Shown here: positions 31,258-39,647 of the stretch, one piece after another
How the letters are laid out: each line of letters opens with the position of its first letter
Numbering within the stretch: the stretch's first letter is position 1
Assembly: GCA_013334525.1 (NCBI GenBank)
Contig: JAAXXK010000017.1
Location: forward strand, 1 to 48,347
Direction of reading: 5' to 3'
Length of the DNA: 48,347 nucleotides
Source of the DNA: Chlorobiaceae bacterium
Lineage (GTDB): Bacteria > Bacteroidota > Chlorobiia > Chlorobiales > Chlorobiaceae
Notes under the pieces: generated by a model
What the model was told of the DNA's origin: nothing
The model's input: the letters and a program-made list of their open reading frames with translations, nothing else
The model's database searches: none
Made by a program: the position numbers and the translations under genes

Positions 31258-33240
31258 TCATACCCTTATCGGCAATATCAGGAAGGGAATTCCCTGGTTG
31301 TAAAGGCTCTGCTGCACGGCAAAAACCGTATAATTGTGCAGCCAGCGGTCCATTAACGACTCTTTCGTGAAAACGAGCTGTCCCCCGAAAAATACAATAT
31401 CCGGGAACCGTTTGGTGACTGCCGGTACGAGTTTGTTGATCTCGTCGACCACATCGGTGCCGATCGAGGTGAATGCTTCTGCGTAGTACCCATGCTCTTT
31501 CATGTACTTGACATACTTGCCGCTTTCGCTGTCGACATACTCGTTGAGGTGACCGATCTCGTCGATGCCCTTGAAATTGCCGGCGTCTATCGGGCCTATT
31601 TCTACGAAAACGAAGTTTCTATAAACTCCGCTGAACAGGCGGGAAATACTGAAAAGAGTATGCAGGCCCAGCCCGTTGAACCCGTTCACCAGGATGGCGG
31701 CGGTTTTGCCTTTAGGGTTGTAAACCGGTTCTGGAATATCCTTCTCGTTGAGGTCGTTGCCTGACATTACTGCGGCCTCGACAATGATGTCAAGCCGTTT
31801 CAGTGTTTCATAGGTTTTGTTGTAATGTCTCTTTATGAAGAAGGTGATCATCACCAGGACTCCCGTTATCAGCATGGTGATCCAGCCGCCTTCATCGAAT
31901 TTGAGAACCAGAACCGAGATGAGGATGAAGGTTGTCAGGACAAGACCAATGCCGTTGATCGCGATTTTTTTCACCCACTGCTTTTCGGTATCCCTTACCT
32001 GCCACCAGTGTTTCACCATGCCGAGCTGTGAAAGGCTGAAGGTGATGAACACGTTTATGCTGTAAAGTACAATAAGGAAATCGACCGATCCACGGGATCC
32101 GATCATCATGAGCAGGGAGGCTGCACCCATGAAAATGATACCCCGTTCGGTGACCAGCCGATCGCTGAGCATGGCAAACTTTTTTGGCAGCCAATTGTCG
32201 AGCGCCATATTTGCCAGCACCCTCGGGCCGTCGAGAAATCCTGTCTGGGCGGCGATGAACAGAAGTACCGCTTCGGACAGCAAGGTGACCCAGACAAATG
32301 AGACGCCGGTGTAGCCTCCCCAGGATGCCGTGATCGATTCGAAGAGTACCGCGTTCAGGGTCTTGCCGGGCGTGTCCCTGACATTGAGGAATATATAGGC
32401 GATCATCAGACCCATCACGGTTATGGAGAGTGACCATGCCATGTACCGCATCGTTTTTTTTGCCGTCTGGATTTTGGGGTCGCGCAAAACAGGCAGGCCG
32501 TTGCTGACGGCCTCGATGCCGGTGAATGTACCTGCACCCAGGCTGTATGCCTTCAGGATCAGGAAAAGTGTGCCGAAAAGACCCAGGGTGTTAAAAGAGT
32601 GGGTAAGCTCGGTCCCTGTTTCATGATACACAAGGCCAATGTTCATGGCATGGGAGCTGAAGGCGACAGCGATGGCTATGATGTGGGTGAGGACGAAAAG
32701 CAGGAATACCGGCACAAGCGGCATCACGGCCTCCTTTATTCCCCTGAGGTTCATTATGAGGAGCATCAGGACCCCTGCGACCGAGAACCAGAGCTTGTAT
32801 TGGATCATGCTGACGGGCAGGAAGCTGAAGATGGCATCGGCGCCGCTGGCAATCGAAATGGTGATGGTCAGCACGTAATCAATGAGCAGGGCGCTGCCAG
32901 AAACGACGCCGATTTCCGGGGAGAGCAGTTTGCTTGCCACCAGGTACCCTCCGCCGCCGGATGGGAACAGCTCGATGATGTGGGAGTAGCTCGATGCGAT
33001 GATGAGAATGGTCAGGCCTGTGGCGATGGCCACGAATATGCCGAGGGTAGGATGTCCCTGAAGGGCTTTGAACGCTTCTGCAGGGCCGTAACACGACGAG
33101 GAGAGGCCGTCGGAGCCGAGCCCGACCCATGCAAGGAATGCTGTGAGTGAGATCGAATGGAAAATCTTGCTGTCCCTGAAGTCACGGGAACCCCCGATAA
33201 AGATTTTTTTTGCCTGCCTGAGTCCGTTTCTGATCGTCAT
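31258..33240 (-). CDS. KimA-like APC-superfamily permease with cytosolic domain
   Basis: About 660 residues starting at ATG 33240; an in-frame ATG at 33405 would add 55 residues without family features and overlaps a candidate promoter. The start reads MTIRNGLRQAKKIFIGG, followed by the membrane entry GLGSDGLSSSCYGPAEAF, similar to SSDALSSVAYGPE of the K+ importer KimA. About twelve helices include FPSGGGGYLVASKLLSP and GTFTGIEAVSNGLP. After about residue 475 a soluble domain of some 180 residues follows (TAAILVNGFNGLGLHTLFSI, IVFFGGQLVFTKES). Substrate: K+ or an amino acid; the KimA resemblance favours K+, but this is inference. The gene sits between KinB-like kinase and AlgB-like regulator genes. 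Confidence 0.82.
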   Translation of the reverse strand: MTIRNGLRQAKKIFIGGSRDFRDSKIFHSISLTAFLAWVGLGSDGLSSSCYGPAEAFKALQGHPTLGIFVAIATGLTILIIASSYSHIIELFPSGGGGYLVASKLLSPEIGVVSGSALLIDYVLTITISIASGADAIFSFLPVSMIQYKLWFSVAGVLMLLIMNLRGIKEAVMPLVPVFLLFVLTHIIAIAVAFSSHAMNIGLVYHETGTELTHSFNTLGLFGTLFLILKAYSLGAGTFTGIEAVSNGLPVLRDPKIQTAKKTMRYMAWSLSITVMGLMIAYIFLNVRDTPGKTLNAVLFESITASWGGYTGVSFVWVTLLSEAVLLFIAAQTGFLDGPRVLANMALDNWLPKKFAMLSDRLVTERGIIFMGAASLLMMIGSRGSVDFLIVLYSINVFITFSLSQLGMVKHWWQVRDTEKQWVKKIAINGIGLVLTTFILISVLVLKFDEGGWITMLITGVLVMITFFIKRHYNKTYETLKRLDIIVEAAVMSGNDLNEKDIPEPVYNPKGKTAAILVNGFNGLGLHTLFSISRLFSGVYRNFVFVEIGPIDAGNFKGIDEIGHLNEYVDSESGKYVKYMKEHGYYAEAFTSIGTDVVDEINKLVPAVTKRFPDIVFFGGQLVFTKESLMDRWLHNYTVFAVQQSLYNQGIPFLILPIRV

Positions 33241-33400
33241 TTGCCTGTAATGATTGTTGCAAAGCAGCAGGATAGGCGACCGAAAAATGAGCTTCCCGGA
33301 TCGTTGCCTTGAAGCATACCCATGCCTGGGCCCATCATGTTTCGATTTCTGAACCTGCAGGACTTCATCAGTTGAAGTCTTTCTTTCAATTGATTGCTGT

Positions 33401-33416
33401 ATCAAAAAACGGGCCA
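33401..33416 (-). promoter_or_regulatory. Candidate sigma-54 promoter of permease gene
   Basis: On the minus strand the sequence reads TGGCCCGTTTTTTGAT. Compared with the consensus TGGCACG-N4-TTGCW it has the -24 GG and -12 G at the right spacing and differs in one base of each element (A to C; TTGC to TTGA). The upstream gene encodes a sigma-54 activator, which makes the match more credible. Confidence 0.5.
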
Positions 33417-33524
33417 GAAAAGAGCGGCTTATGTGGTTCCTTGATTTGCAGGGCTTTCAGGGGGGAGAGGGCAAGGGGGGAGCTGGAGCTCATTGCAAAA
33501 TACAATAGCTTGCCTGGAGTTGTT

Positions 33525-33537
33525 TTGCATTATGCAA
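33525..33537. promoter_or_regulatory. Palindrome TTGCATTATGCAA, possible activator site
   Basis: TTGCAT and ATGCAA flank a central T: a perfect palindrome about 110 bases upstream of the sigma-54-like promoter, where NtrC-type activators usually bind. The AlgB-like regulator encoded next door has a Fis-type helix-turn-helix and is the natural candidate. Confidence 0.4.
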
Positions 33538-33545
33538 TGCGCACT

Positions 33546-34913
33546 CTAACGTATGCCTAGCTGTTTGCGTTTTCTCCAGAGTGTCGCCTGATCGATTCCA
33601 AGGACGGCAGCCGCATCCTGGAGGGAGGTTGATTCAGCCAGGATCCTGCGGATGTGCTGTTCTTCTATGGTTTCAAGTGAAACCGGATCGCCGAGCCTGA
33701 GCGGACTCTTTTTCGTGACCATTGTTTCGGGCAGCAGTTCGATACCGATCCTGTCGGAATTGCAGAGTATGACAGCACGTTCGATGACGTTGCGAAGCTC
33801 CCTGATGTTTCCGGGCCAGGGGTAGTGGCGGAATAGGGAAAGCACCTCGTCGGTGAACCCGAGGATCTCCTTTTGGTTTTCAGAATTGAACGCCGCAAGC
33901 GTGCTCTGCGCCAAAGGCTCAATGTCGTTGGGGCGTTCGGCAAGTGATGGCATGTCGATCTGCACCACATTAAGCCGGTAGTAAAGATCTTCCCTGAACT
34001 TTCCATCCCTGACCGCAGCTTCCAGATCGATATTCGATGCGGCGATAATCCGGACATCGGCTTTACGGGTGAGTTGGTCTCCGACCCGCTCGTACTGACG
34101 CTCCTGGATGAAACGGAGCAGTTTAGGCTGGACGGAGAGAGGCATGTCCCCGATCTCGTCAAGGAACAATGTTCCTCCTTCACAAGCCGCGACCCTGCCA
34201 GGATTGTCTTTGAATGCACCGGTGAAAGATCCTTTTACATGGCCGAAAAGCTCGCTTTCAAGCAACTCCTGGCTCAACGAGGGGCAGGAGATCACTCCGA
34301 ACGGCTTTTTCGCCCGATTGCTCATATGGTGGATCGATCTCGCCAGAAGCGTTTTGCCTGTGCCGCTTTGACCGCGAAGCATCACTACCGCTTCAGATGT
34401 GGCGACCTGTTTCGAAAGTTCAAGGATCCGCTGCATTTCCGGATCCCTGGACACTATGGAGATTTCGGATTGAAGATCGTTCGGGCTCTCTTTATGCGCG
34501 GTGATGCGCTTTTCCATATTGCACAGGTTCGCAATGCGATCAATAATGAGTTCAAGCTGGGCAGGGGTAAACGGTTTGGTGATATAGTCGCAGGCTCCCC
34601 GTTTCATGGCTTCAACGGCAGTATCTATCGATGCATAGGCTGTAATGACAACGATTTTCATCCAGGGGCAGGCGTTGATCATGGCCGGAATGAGATCAAG
34701 CCCGCTTTCCGTGCCGAGCCTCAGATCCACAAGAGCCATATCGAACCTCGTCAGATCGGCTTCTTCAATGGCGCCGCGAAAACTGCCCGCGGTTTTGACC
34801 CTGTGGCCCCGAGATTCCATGAAGACCGTCAGGGTCTTTCTGATGTTCATCTCGTCATCGACGATAAGTATGTTTAGTGGCGACATGGTTTTACTGATGG
34901 TGGCATTGTTCAT
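33546..34913 (-). CDS. NtrC/AlgB-family sigma-54 response regulator
   Basis: A 455-residue activator. Receiver domain (about 12-130): acidic pair in VDDE, phosphoacceptor Asp63 (LVDLRLG), VVITAYAS and ITKPFTP. AAA+ domain (about 150-385): Walker A LRGQSGTGKT, the sigma-54 contact loop as GSFTGA (usual GAFTGA), Walker B GGTLFLDEIGDMP, and PWPGNIRELRNVIERA. C-terminal Fis-type helix-turn-helix (about 415-455): LQDAAAVLGIDQATLWRKRKQ. It resembles AlgB, whose partner is KinB; a KinB-like kinase is encoded downstream. It is the first gene of the minus-strand group and likely activates the permease gene from a sigma-54 promoter. Confidence 0.93.
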   Translation of the reverse strand: MNNATISKTMSPLNILIVDDEMNIRKTLTVFMESRGHRVKTAGSFRGAIEEADLTRFDMALVDLRLGTESGLDLIPAMINACPWMKIVVITAYASIDTAVEAMKRGACDYITKPFTPAQLELIIDRIANLCNMEKRITAHKESPNDLQSEISIVSRDPEMQRILELSKQVATSEAVVMLRGQSGTGKTLLARSIHHMSNRAKKPFGVISCPSLSQELLESELFGHVKGSFTGAFKDNPGRVAACEGGTLFLDEIGDMPLSVQPKLLRFIQERQYERVGDQLTRKADVRIIAASNIDLEAAVRDGKFREDLYYRLNVVQIDMPSLAERPNDIEPLAQSTLAAFNSENQKEILGFTDEVLSLFRHYPWPGNIRELRNVIERAVILCNSDRIGIELLPETMVTKKSPLRLGDPVSLETIEEQHIRRILAESTSLQDAAAVLGIDQATLWRKRKQLGIR

Positions 34914-35212
34914 AGGTCAATATATGCAAGAAGGAAAATTATTGGCTTTTTCATGACGACCATAAGCCTTATTGAATTCTGGTTTAATATCAATCGGAAG
35001 CGACAGTTCTGATATTCCCATATACTGTCGGTATCTTCTGAATCGGAAGCAATCCTTTCGACAGCTTCCTTGTGACAGGTTCTGCAAAAAAACAGGGAAG
35101 GAAAAATGCGGCAAGTGCTTAGATTACAATCATTAGTAATAAACTGCGCAATTCCGGCCCGGAAGATACCTGACGGAATTGACTTTACGGTAGCTTCTCA
35201 ATCAAGTCTGCC
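34914..35212. other. Intergenic region between divergent genes
   Basis: About 300 bases separating the AlgB-like regulator gene from the DUF2127 gene. It is AT-rich in parts (34914-35000) and must contain both promoters. No repeat, hairpin or clear sigma-54 element was recognised. Confidence 0.35.
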
Positions 35213-35746
35213 GTGGGGTTCGATGCGGACCGACATTATCAAATCCCGGAAAAACAGGGGACATTGTTGATCAAAACAAAAAGCGGGCTCAGGGCTGTAG
35301 CAATATTCGAGACAGTAAAAGGCTTCCTTGTGCTCACGGCTGCCCTCTATCTGTTTATGATTTTTCATCAGGAAGTCGAGGTCGTCGCCGGGCAGGTTTC
35401 GAGGCCGGGGGCTTTCGATCCGTTCAGGGATTTCCCGAACGTCTCGAAAATACTGTTCCAGAACATGAACGACGACCGTCTTCACTTTCTGGTGTTCCTC
35501 GCAGTGCTCTATTCGTCGATGCGATTTATTGAGGCATATGGGCTGTGGTTCGGGAAGCGATGGGCGGAATGGTTCGCACTGGTGAGTGGAAGCGTTTATC
35601 TGCCGATCGAACTTTATGAGCTTGCGAAAGGTTTTTCATGGCTGAAAATCGGGTTGCTGACGATCAACCTTCTGATAGTCCTCTATATGATCATTGTGCT
35701 GATGAGAGGCCGCTTCAGCCTGATCAAGGAGTCATCGTCGATGTGA
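35213..35746 (+). CDS. DUF2127 membrane protein
   Basis: Up to 177 residues. The family pattern is clear: GLRAVAIFETVKGFLVLTAAL in helix 1, a short periplasmic loop, LHFLVFLAVLYSSMRFIEAYGLW, and GKRWAEWFALVSGSVYLPIELYEL, with four hydrophobic helices in total. DUF2127 proteins are small inner-membrane proteins without a known activity. The start is uncertain. GTG 35213 has no ribosome-binding site, whereas TTG 35264 or 35267 follows CAGGGGA and begins just before the conserved helix, giving about 160 residues. It is a single gene between a divergent regulator and the ECF sigma gene 195 bases downstream. Confidence 0.75.
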   Translation: MGFDADRHYQIPEKQGTLLIKTKSGLRAVAIFETVKGFLVLTAALYLFMIFHQEVEVVAGQVSRPGAFDPFRDFPNVSKILFQNMNDDRLHFLVFLAVLYSSMRFIEAYGLWFGKRWAEWFALVSGSVYLPIELYELAKGFSWLKIGLLTINLLIVLYMIIVLMRGRFSLIKESSSM

Positions 35747-35941
35747 TCCGGATGAGGATATTGTCGTATTATGCCTACGTTATTCGGCGTCCTTTTTTGA
35801 CTGTTTCAGGTTCCAGATTCAAATAAGGTTGAATATGGGCCGGGTCGACATTATGAATGCTGATTTCATGTTTGCGGGATCGGGCAGCAAGCCTTCGCCC
35901 GTGATTATTTTGCTGTCGAACCTCAGGAATTTTCTGGATAT

Positions 35942-36523
35942 ATGGCCGTTTTTTCCGTGAATCAGCAACAGCAGCAATGCAGCGATCAGGAGCTTGTTGT
36001 CAAGACGCTCGACAACAAGCAGAAATTCGCGGCAATTGTCCGTCGATACGAGTCACCTCTTCTTCGATATATCGTACGTCAGGGGTGCAAGGATACCGCC
36101 ATGGCAAAGGATCTACTTCAGGAGGTATTTATCAAGGCATACCTTCATCTCAACGATTACGACCCGACTCTTTCATTTTCCTCCTGGATCTACAGGATCG
36201 CCCATAACGAAACAGTCAGTCACTTTCGAAAGGAAAAGAACCGTCCGTGCGTATTAGATAGAGGGGAGGACGAGTATCTCTTCGAAAGAATTGTCGATGA
36301 CCTTGGGCTGGCAGAGCCGGAAAACCAGAAACATCCCACCTCAGAGATTCAGGCGGCGGTCGATGGACTTGAATCCAGATATCGTGATATCATCGTCCTG
36401 AAGTTTTTCGAAGAGAAATCATACGAAGAGATATCGGACATCCTTCAGATGCCCCAGGGGACCGTTGCCACGCTTATAAACCGTGCGAAGAAGAAAATAA
36501 AGTCTTGCTTAGAAAAGAAATAG
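35942..36523 (+). CDS. ECF-type RNA polymerase sigma factor
   Basis: A 193-residue sigma-70-family factor with only regions 2 and 4. Region 2 (about 30-95) includes MAKDLLQEVFIKAYLHL and FSSWIYRIAHNETVSHFRKE. Region 4 (about 135-188) includes VDGLESRYRDIIVLKFFEE and SYEEISDILQMPQGTVATLI. The linker is Glu/Asp-rich. Such factors direct envelope or stress responses and are usually held by an anti-sigma factor encoded next to them. The following membrane protein gene (12 bases away) is the candidate. No ECF-type autoregulatory promoter (AAC at -35) was recognised in the 195 bases upstream. Confidence 0.93.
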   Translation: MAVFSVNQQQQQCSDQELVVKTLDNKQKFAAIVRRYESPLLRYIVRQGCKDTAMAKDLLQEVFIKAYLHLNDYDPTLSFSSWIYRIAHNETVSHFRKEKNRPCVLDRGEDEYLFERIVDDLGLAEPENQKHPTSEIQAAVDGLESRYRDIIVLKFFEEKSYEEISDILQMPQGTVATLINRAKKKIKSCLEKK

Positions 36524-36535
36524 TGCTGGATAATT

Positions 36536-37348
36536 ATGTCAAAGAAAAGTTCCGATCTGATACTCGATGAAATCGAAAAGAGGCACGTTGTTCCGATACC
36601 CCGGTGGCGCTTTATCCTGAAACGATCGGTATTCTGGATACTCGCCGCAATTTCGGTTTTAACCGGCAGTATCTCGATGGTGACGGCCATCTATGTTTTC
36701 CTGGATAATGATTTCATTGTGGATCGCGCCAACATCGAAATGCTGTTCGACCAGCGCCCGTTCATGGAGGAGGTCGTCAAGAGCATACCCTATGTGTGGC
36801 TGATTGCGATGTCATTGTTCATTATCGCAGCCTATTACGGGTTCCGGCATACCAAAAAAGGCTATCGTTACACGACGCTGCGTGTTTTTGCCAGCTCCAT
36901 GTTCGTAAGTCTGCTGATCTGCGGCGTGTTGAATATTTTCGACGTAGGCAAGTATATCCACCGCTATCTCATTGAAAACATCAAGGGATATGACCATCTG
37001 GTCTACAGCAACGAAATCCGGTGGGCCCAGATGGAAAAGGGTTTGTTGGGTGGAAAGGTTATAAAGTTGTCGATATCCGACCATTTTATCGTCGTGAAGG
37101 ATTACAAAAAACGATTGTGGACCGTCGATATAAGCAAAGCGCAGGTGCGCCCCGGAACACAGCTCGCCATGGGCAGATATCTGAAGATCACCGGCCTCAA
37201 GACCGGAGATATGACATTTCAGGCCACATCGATACAGCCCTGGGTGAGAAAGCCTCACAAACAGAGCCTGCCGACGATTACGATCCCTCCGGTTTCACCT
37301 GTTATAATCAAGCCGGATGCACCAAAACAGCCTGCGCCAAACCCTTGA
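36536..37348 (+). CDS. Membrane protein coupled to ECF sigma factor
   Basis: A 270-residue protein I do not recognise by family. A 27-residue basic cytoplasmic N-terminus precedes a hydrophobic helix (about 30-53). Two more helices follow (about 84-104 and 118-137), then a polar C-terminal domain of about 110 residues with beta-type segments (HFIVVKDYKKRLWTVDI, RYLKITGLKTGDMTFQ) and a Pro-rich end. The gene is 12 bases downstream of the ECF sigma gene, the usual position of an anti-sigma factor. However, no zinc-finger (HXXXCXXC) anti-sigma domain is present. It is either an atypical anti-sigma/sensor or a co-regulated membrane component. Confidence 0.7.
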   Translation: MSKKSSDLILDEIEKRHVVPIPRWRFILKRSVFWILAAISVLTGSISMVTAIYVFLDNDFIVDRANIEMLFDQRPFMEEVVKSIPYVWLIAMSLFIIAAYYGFRHTKKGYRYTTLRVFASSMFVSLLICGVLNIFDVGKYIHRYLIENIKGYDHLVYSNEIRWAQMEKGLLGGKVIKLSISDHFIVVKDYKKRLWTVDISKAQVRPGTQLAMGRYLKITGLKTGDMTFQATSIQPWVRKPHKQSLPTITIPPVSPVIIKPDAPKQPAPNP

Positions 37349-37581
37349 GCACGACTTTGCAGAGGCATAACGGATATGGCTCTGCCGGCCTGCCGATTAC
37401 GGTTCAGGCGTGTTGGTTTTTTCCCCTTGCATGAGTTTTTGTGAAGCCTGTCGTTTTTTTTCGATTCAGCAACAATTAAATGAAAGAAAAAGAAAAGGCG
37501 CGCGTACCAATAGATAGGAAGGGAACTTGAAAGCTTCCAAAAATGACGAGTGCACTATTTAAAATCCAAATAAGGACAAAA

Positions 37582-37824
37582 ATGAAAAAGACCCTCTCTG
37601 GCGTAGTTATCGCCCTTGCTATCGTTGGTATCTCCGGTGTCTCTTTCGGTGCTGATGCACCTGATGCAAAGCCTGCCGCTGCTCCTGCCGTTGCTGCTCC
37701 TGCCGCTGATGCAAAGCCTGCCGCAGCTCCTAAAGCAGCAAAAAAGAAAGCCACGAAAAAGAAAGCTGCCAAGAAAGCAGAAGCTCCTAAAGCAGACGCT
37801 CCGAAAGCAGAAGTCGGCAAGTAA
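37582..37824 (+). CDS. Exported Ala/Lys/Pro-rich small protein
   Basis: An 80-residue protein. I choose ATG 37582 (AAGGAC upstream), because it gives a clean signal peptide MKKTLSGVVIALAIVGISGV ending near SFGADA; an in-frame ATG at 37543 would mask it. The mature part is low-complexity, made of Ala, Pro and Lys with DAKPAAAP repeats and then AAKKKATKKKAAKKA, like the tail of histone H1. It may bind nucleic acid, polyanions or the cell wall in the periplasm. A strong terminator follows. The export signal is clear; no function is known to me. Confidence 0.8.
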   Translation: MKKTLSGVVIALAIVGISGVSFGADAPDAKPAAAPAVAAPAADAKPAAAPKAAKKKATKKKAAKKAEAPKADAPKAEVGK

Positions 37825-37917
37825 TCAAGGCTTGAGCCGCTGAAAGGAATGGCATAGGTGTATACGATAGCGTGATGTGAATATATAATGAACGGAATGT
37901 TCAGCGGTACTTTTCAG

Positions 37918-37950
37918 AAAAGGCCCCTTCGATTGGAGGGGCCTTTTTGT
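37918..37950 (+). terminator. Rho-independent terminator
   Basis: AAAGGCCCCT (37919-37928) pairs with AGGGGCCTTT (37937-37946) around an 8-base loop and continues in T. It ends transcription of the Lys-rich exported protein gene. Confidence 0.88.
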
Positions 37951-38179
37951 TGTGCTGCCTACTTTTATAGGGTTCTTCAGCCGGTACATTCTCATACTGG
38001 ACTCAATTCAGGAACGAAAAGAGCCTTTGGTTGATTATGATTGTCTTGCCGTTATCCAGTTTTGTGCCACGGAAAAGCTGCATGGATATATCGGGTGTCT
38101 CGGCGGAATATTTCCGGTATGCCTCATATCGAAAATGAAGGATTATATGCAGTCAGGGATCTCTCACTGAAAGGCGGTT

Positions 38180-39142
38180 ATGAAAAAGAGCAAGTATAAG
38201 GCGCTGATTGCAGGCATTCTGATTTTTTCGGCCCTGATTTTTGCTGCAACGCACTTTGTCGATCTGACCCGATTTGTGGTATTGCTTTCCCATATCGATG
38301 CTCGATGGTTTTTTTTTGCCTGCCTGCTTCAGTTCGGGACTTATATCTCCCTTGCCATGGTCTGGTACCGTGCCCTTTCGTACAACGGGGTGCATTACCC
38401 GCTTTCCAGGTTGATTCCTCTTGCTTTCGCCAAGCTTTTTGCCGATCAGGCACTGCCATCCGGAGGAATAAGCGGCATAACCTTCATCGTCAATGCCTTC
38501 AGGCGACGGGACGTAACTGACTCGATCGGTATGGGAGTAATGCTTCTGACCGTGCTATCTTTCTATGTCGCCTATGCTATTGTCGCCTTTGTCGCATTTA
38601 TGCTCCTCTGGATCTATCACGATATCCATCAGTGGATGGTCGTCCTGGCCGGAATGTTTTTTGTGTTTGTCTTTGTCGTGCCGGGTTCGATGCTTCTGCT
38701 GAAGCAATTGGGACGGCAGGATCGTTTGCCTGCATGGCTGATAAAGTTGCCCGTTATTTCCGGTATTTCAGGGACTTTTGCCGACCTGTCGGACCAGTCC
38801 GACGATGCCTTGCGAAACCCGATGCTCATGGTAGAGGCGACCTTCTATCAGACAACAATTTTTGTTCTTGATTCCGCGACCCTCTGGTCGATGCTGCGGG
38901 CCGTCGGCGAGCCTGTTTCAGGGTTCCTGGCCTTTCCCTGTTTCGTCGTTGCTTCAATTGTCGCCATGCTCAGCTTCATTCCATTGGGGCTTGGTACATT
39001 TGAGGCCACATGCGTTGGATTGCTTGTAATGACGGGAATCAGGCTGGAGCCCGCATTGATGGCAACAATCCTGCTCCGTGGATTTACCCTGTGGATGCCC
39101 ATGATTCCGGGACTTGTGCTGACCCGTCAGGAATTGAAATAA
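38180..39142 (+). CDS. Flippase/LPG-synthase-like membrane protein (UPF0104)
   Basis: A 320-residue integral membrane protein with about eight hydrophobic helices. The pattern matches the lysylphosphatidylglycerol synthase membrane region / AglD-like family: LAMVWYRALSYNG, FAKLFADQALPSGGISG, the loop FRRRDVTDSIGMGV, and the C-terminal FIPLGLGTFEATCVGL and TILLRGFTLWMPMIPGL. Members lacking the soluble aminoacyl-transferase domain, as here, are thought to move or modify lipid-linked substrates. It is preceded by AAGG six bases before the ATG and stands alone. A 72-codon frame just upstream (37952-38170) has no family features. Confidence 0.82.
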   Translation: MKKSKYKALIAGILIFSALIFAATHFVDLTRFVVLLSHIDARWFFFACLLQFGTYISLAMVWYRALSYNGVHYPLSRLIPLAFAKLFADQALPSGGISGITFIVNAFRRRDVTDSIGMGVMLLTVLSFYVAYAIVAFVAFMLLWIYHDIHQWMVVLAGMFFVFVFVVPGSMLLLKQLGRQDRLPAWLIKLPVISGISGTFADLSDQSDDALRNPMLMVEATFYQTTIFVLDSATLWSMLRAVGEPVSGFLAFPCFVVASIVAMLSFIPLGLGTFEATCVGLLVMTGIRLEPALMATILLRGFTLWMPMIPGLVLTRQELK

Positions 39143-39647
39143 ACTGCCCGGAGATGACAGGATGGGGCGGCTATAAACTGGAGGCAAAAACAGGCGGTTT
39201 GATAAAATCCATAATTATCAGGAATCGATATTAATTCTATCCGGCATCGACTTCTAAAAACGGTGGTTTAATCCATGGATAATGGAATAAACGAAAAGCA
39301 TGGTTTTATTGTTTATTGAGCAGGCGATCCCTTGATAGCGGTCGTTTTCCTGTTGTTCCTTGGTAATAAGGATGGAAAACCAGGCGGTTTTATTAATTTT
39401 GATTACAGGTTTACTGTCAATGACTTTGTTGTCAGGAGCGGGTATACGGCAGAGGTTCTTTGTTTTCCATACCGATATACAACAGTGTAATCAATAGTCG
39501 GTGGTAATGCCGGGCAATATTCTTAACTTCCATATACGACTATACTCCTGGATGGCAGGTTTTGTGTGTCCTGAAATCATGGCATGCGTAGCTGTTACCT
39601 TCCGAGAATCATCTTGAACGCATTTGTAACATTTCAACAGTAATTGA
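39143..39647. other. Intergenic region before RNase R gene
   Basis: About 505 bases, AT-rich. AGGCGGTTT occurs twice in similar contexts (about 39190 and 39380), and AATAAAC/GTTTATT forms a weak inverted repeat near 39285-39320. No gene-like frame was found. A promoter for the RNase R gene presumably lies in the last 150 bases. Confidence 0.35.

Larger units (their letters stand above)
33241..33545. other. Regulatory gap before permease gene
   Basis: 305 bases between the regulator stop and the permease start, both on the minus strand. It holds a sigma-54-like promoter (33401-33416) and a palindrome (33525-33537), each entered separately, and a G-rich stretch on the plus strand at 33461-33480. 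The resulting leader would be about 150 bases. Confidence 0.5.

Noticed and set aside
37476-37820. Ala/Phe-rich 114-codon frame on the minus strand
   Set aside because: It is the complement of the Lys/Ala codons of the exported protein; hydrophobic appearance comes from AAG/GCA complements.
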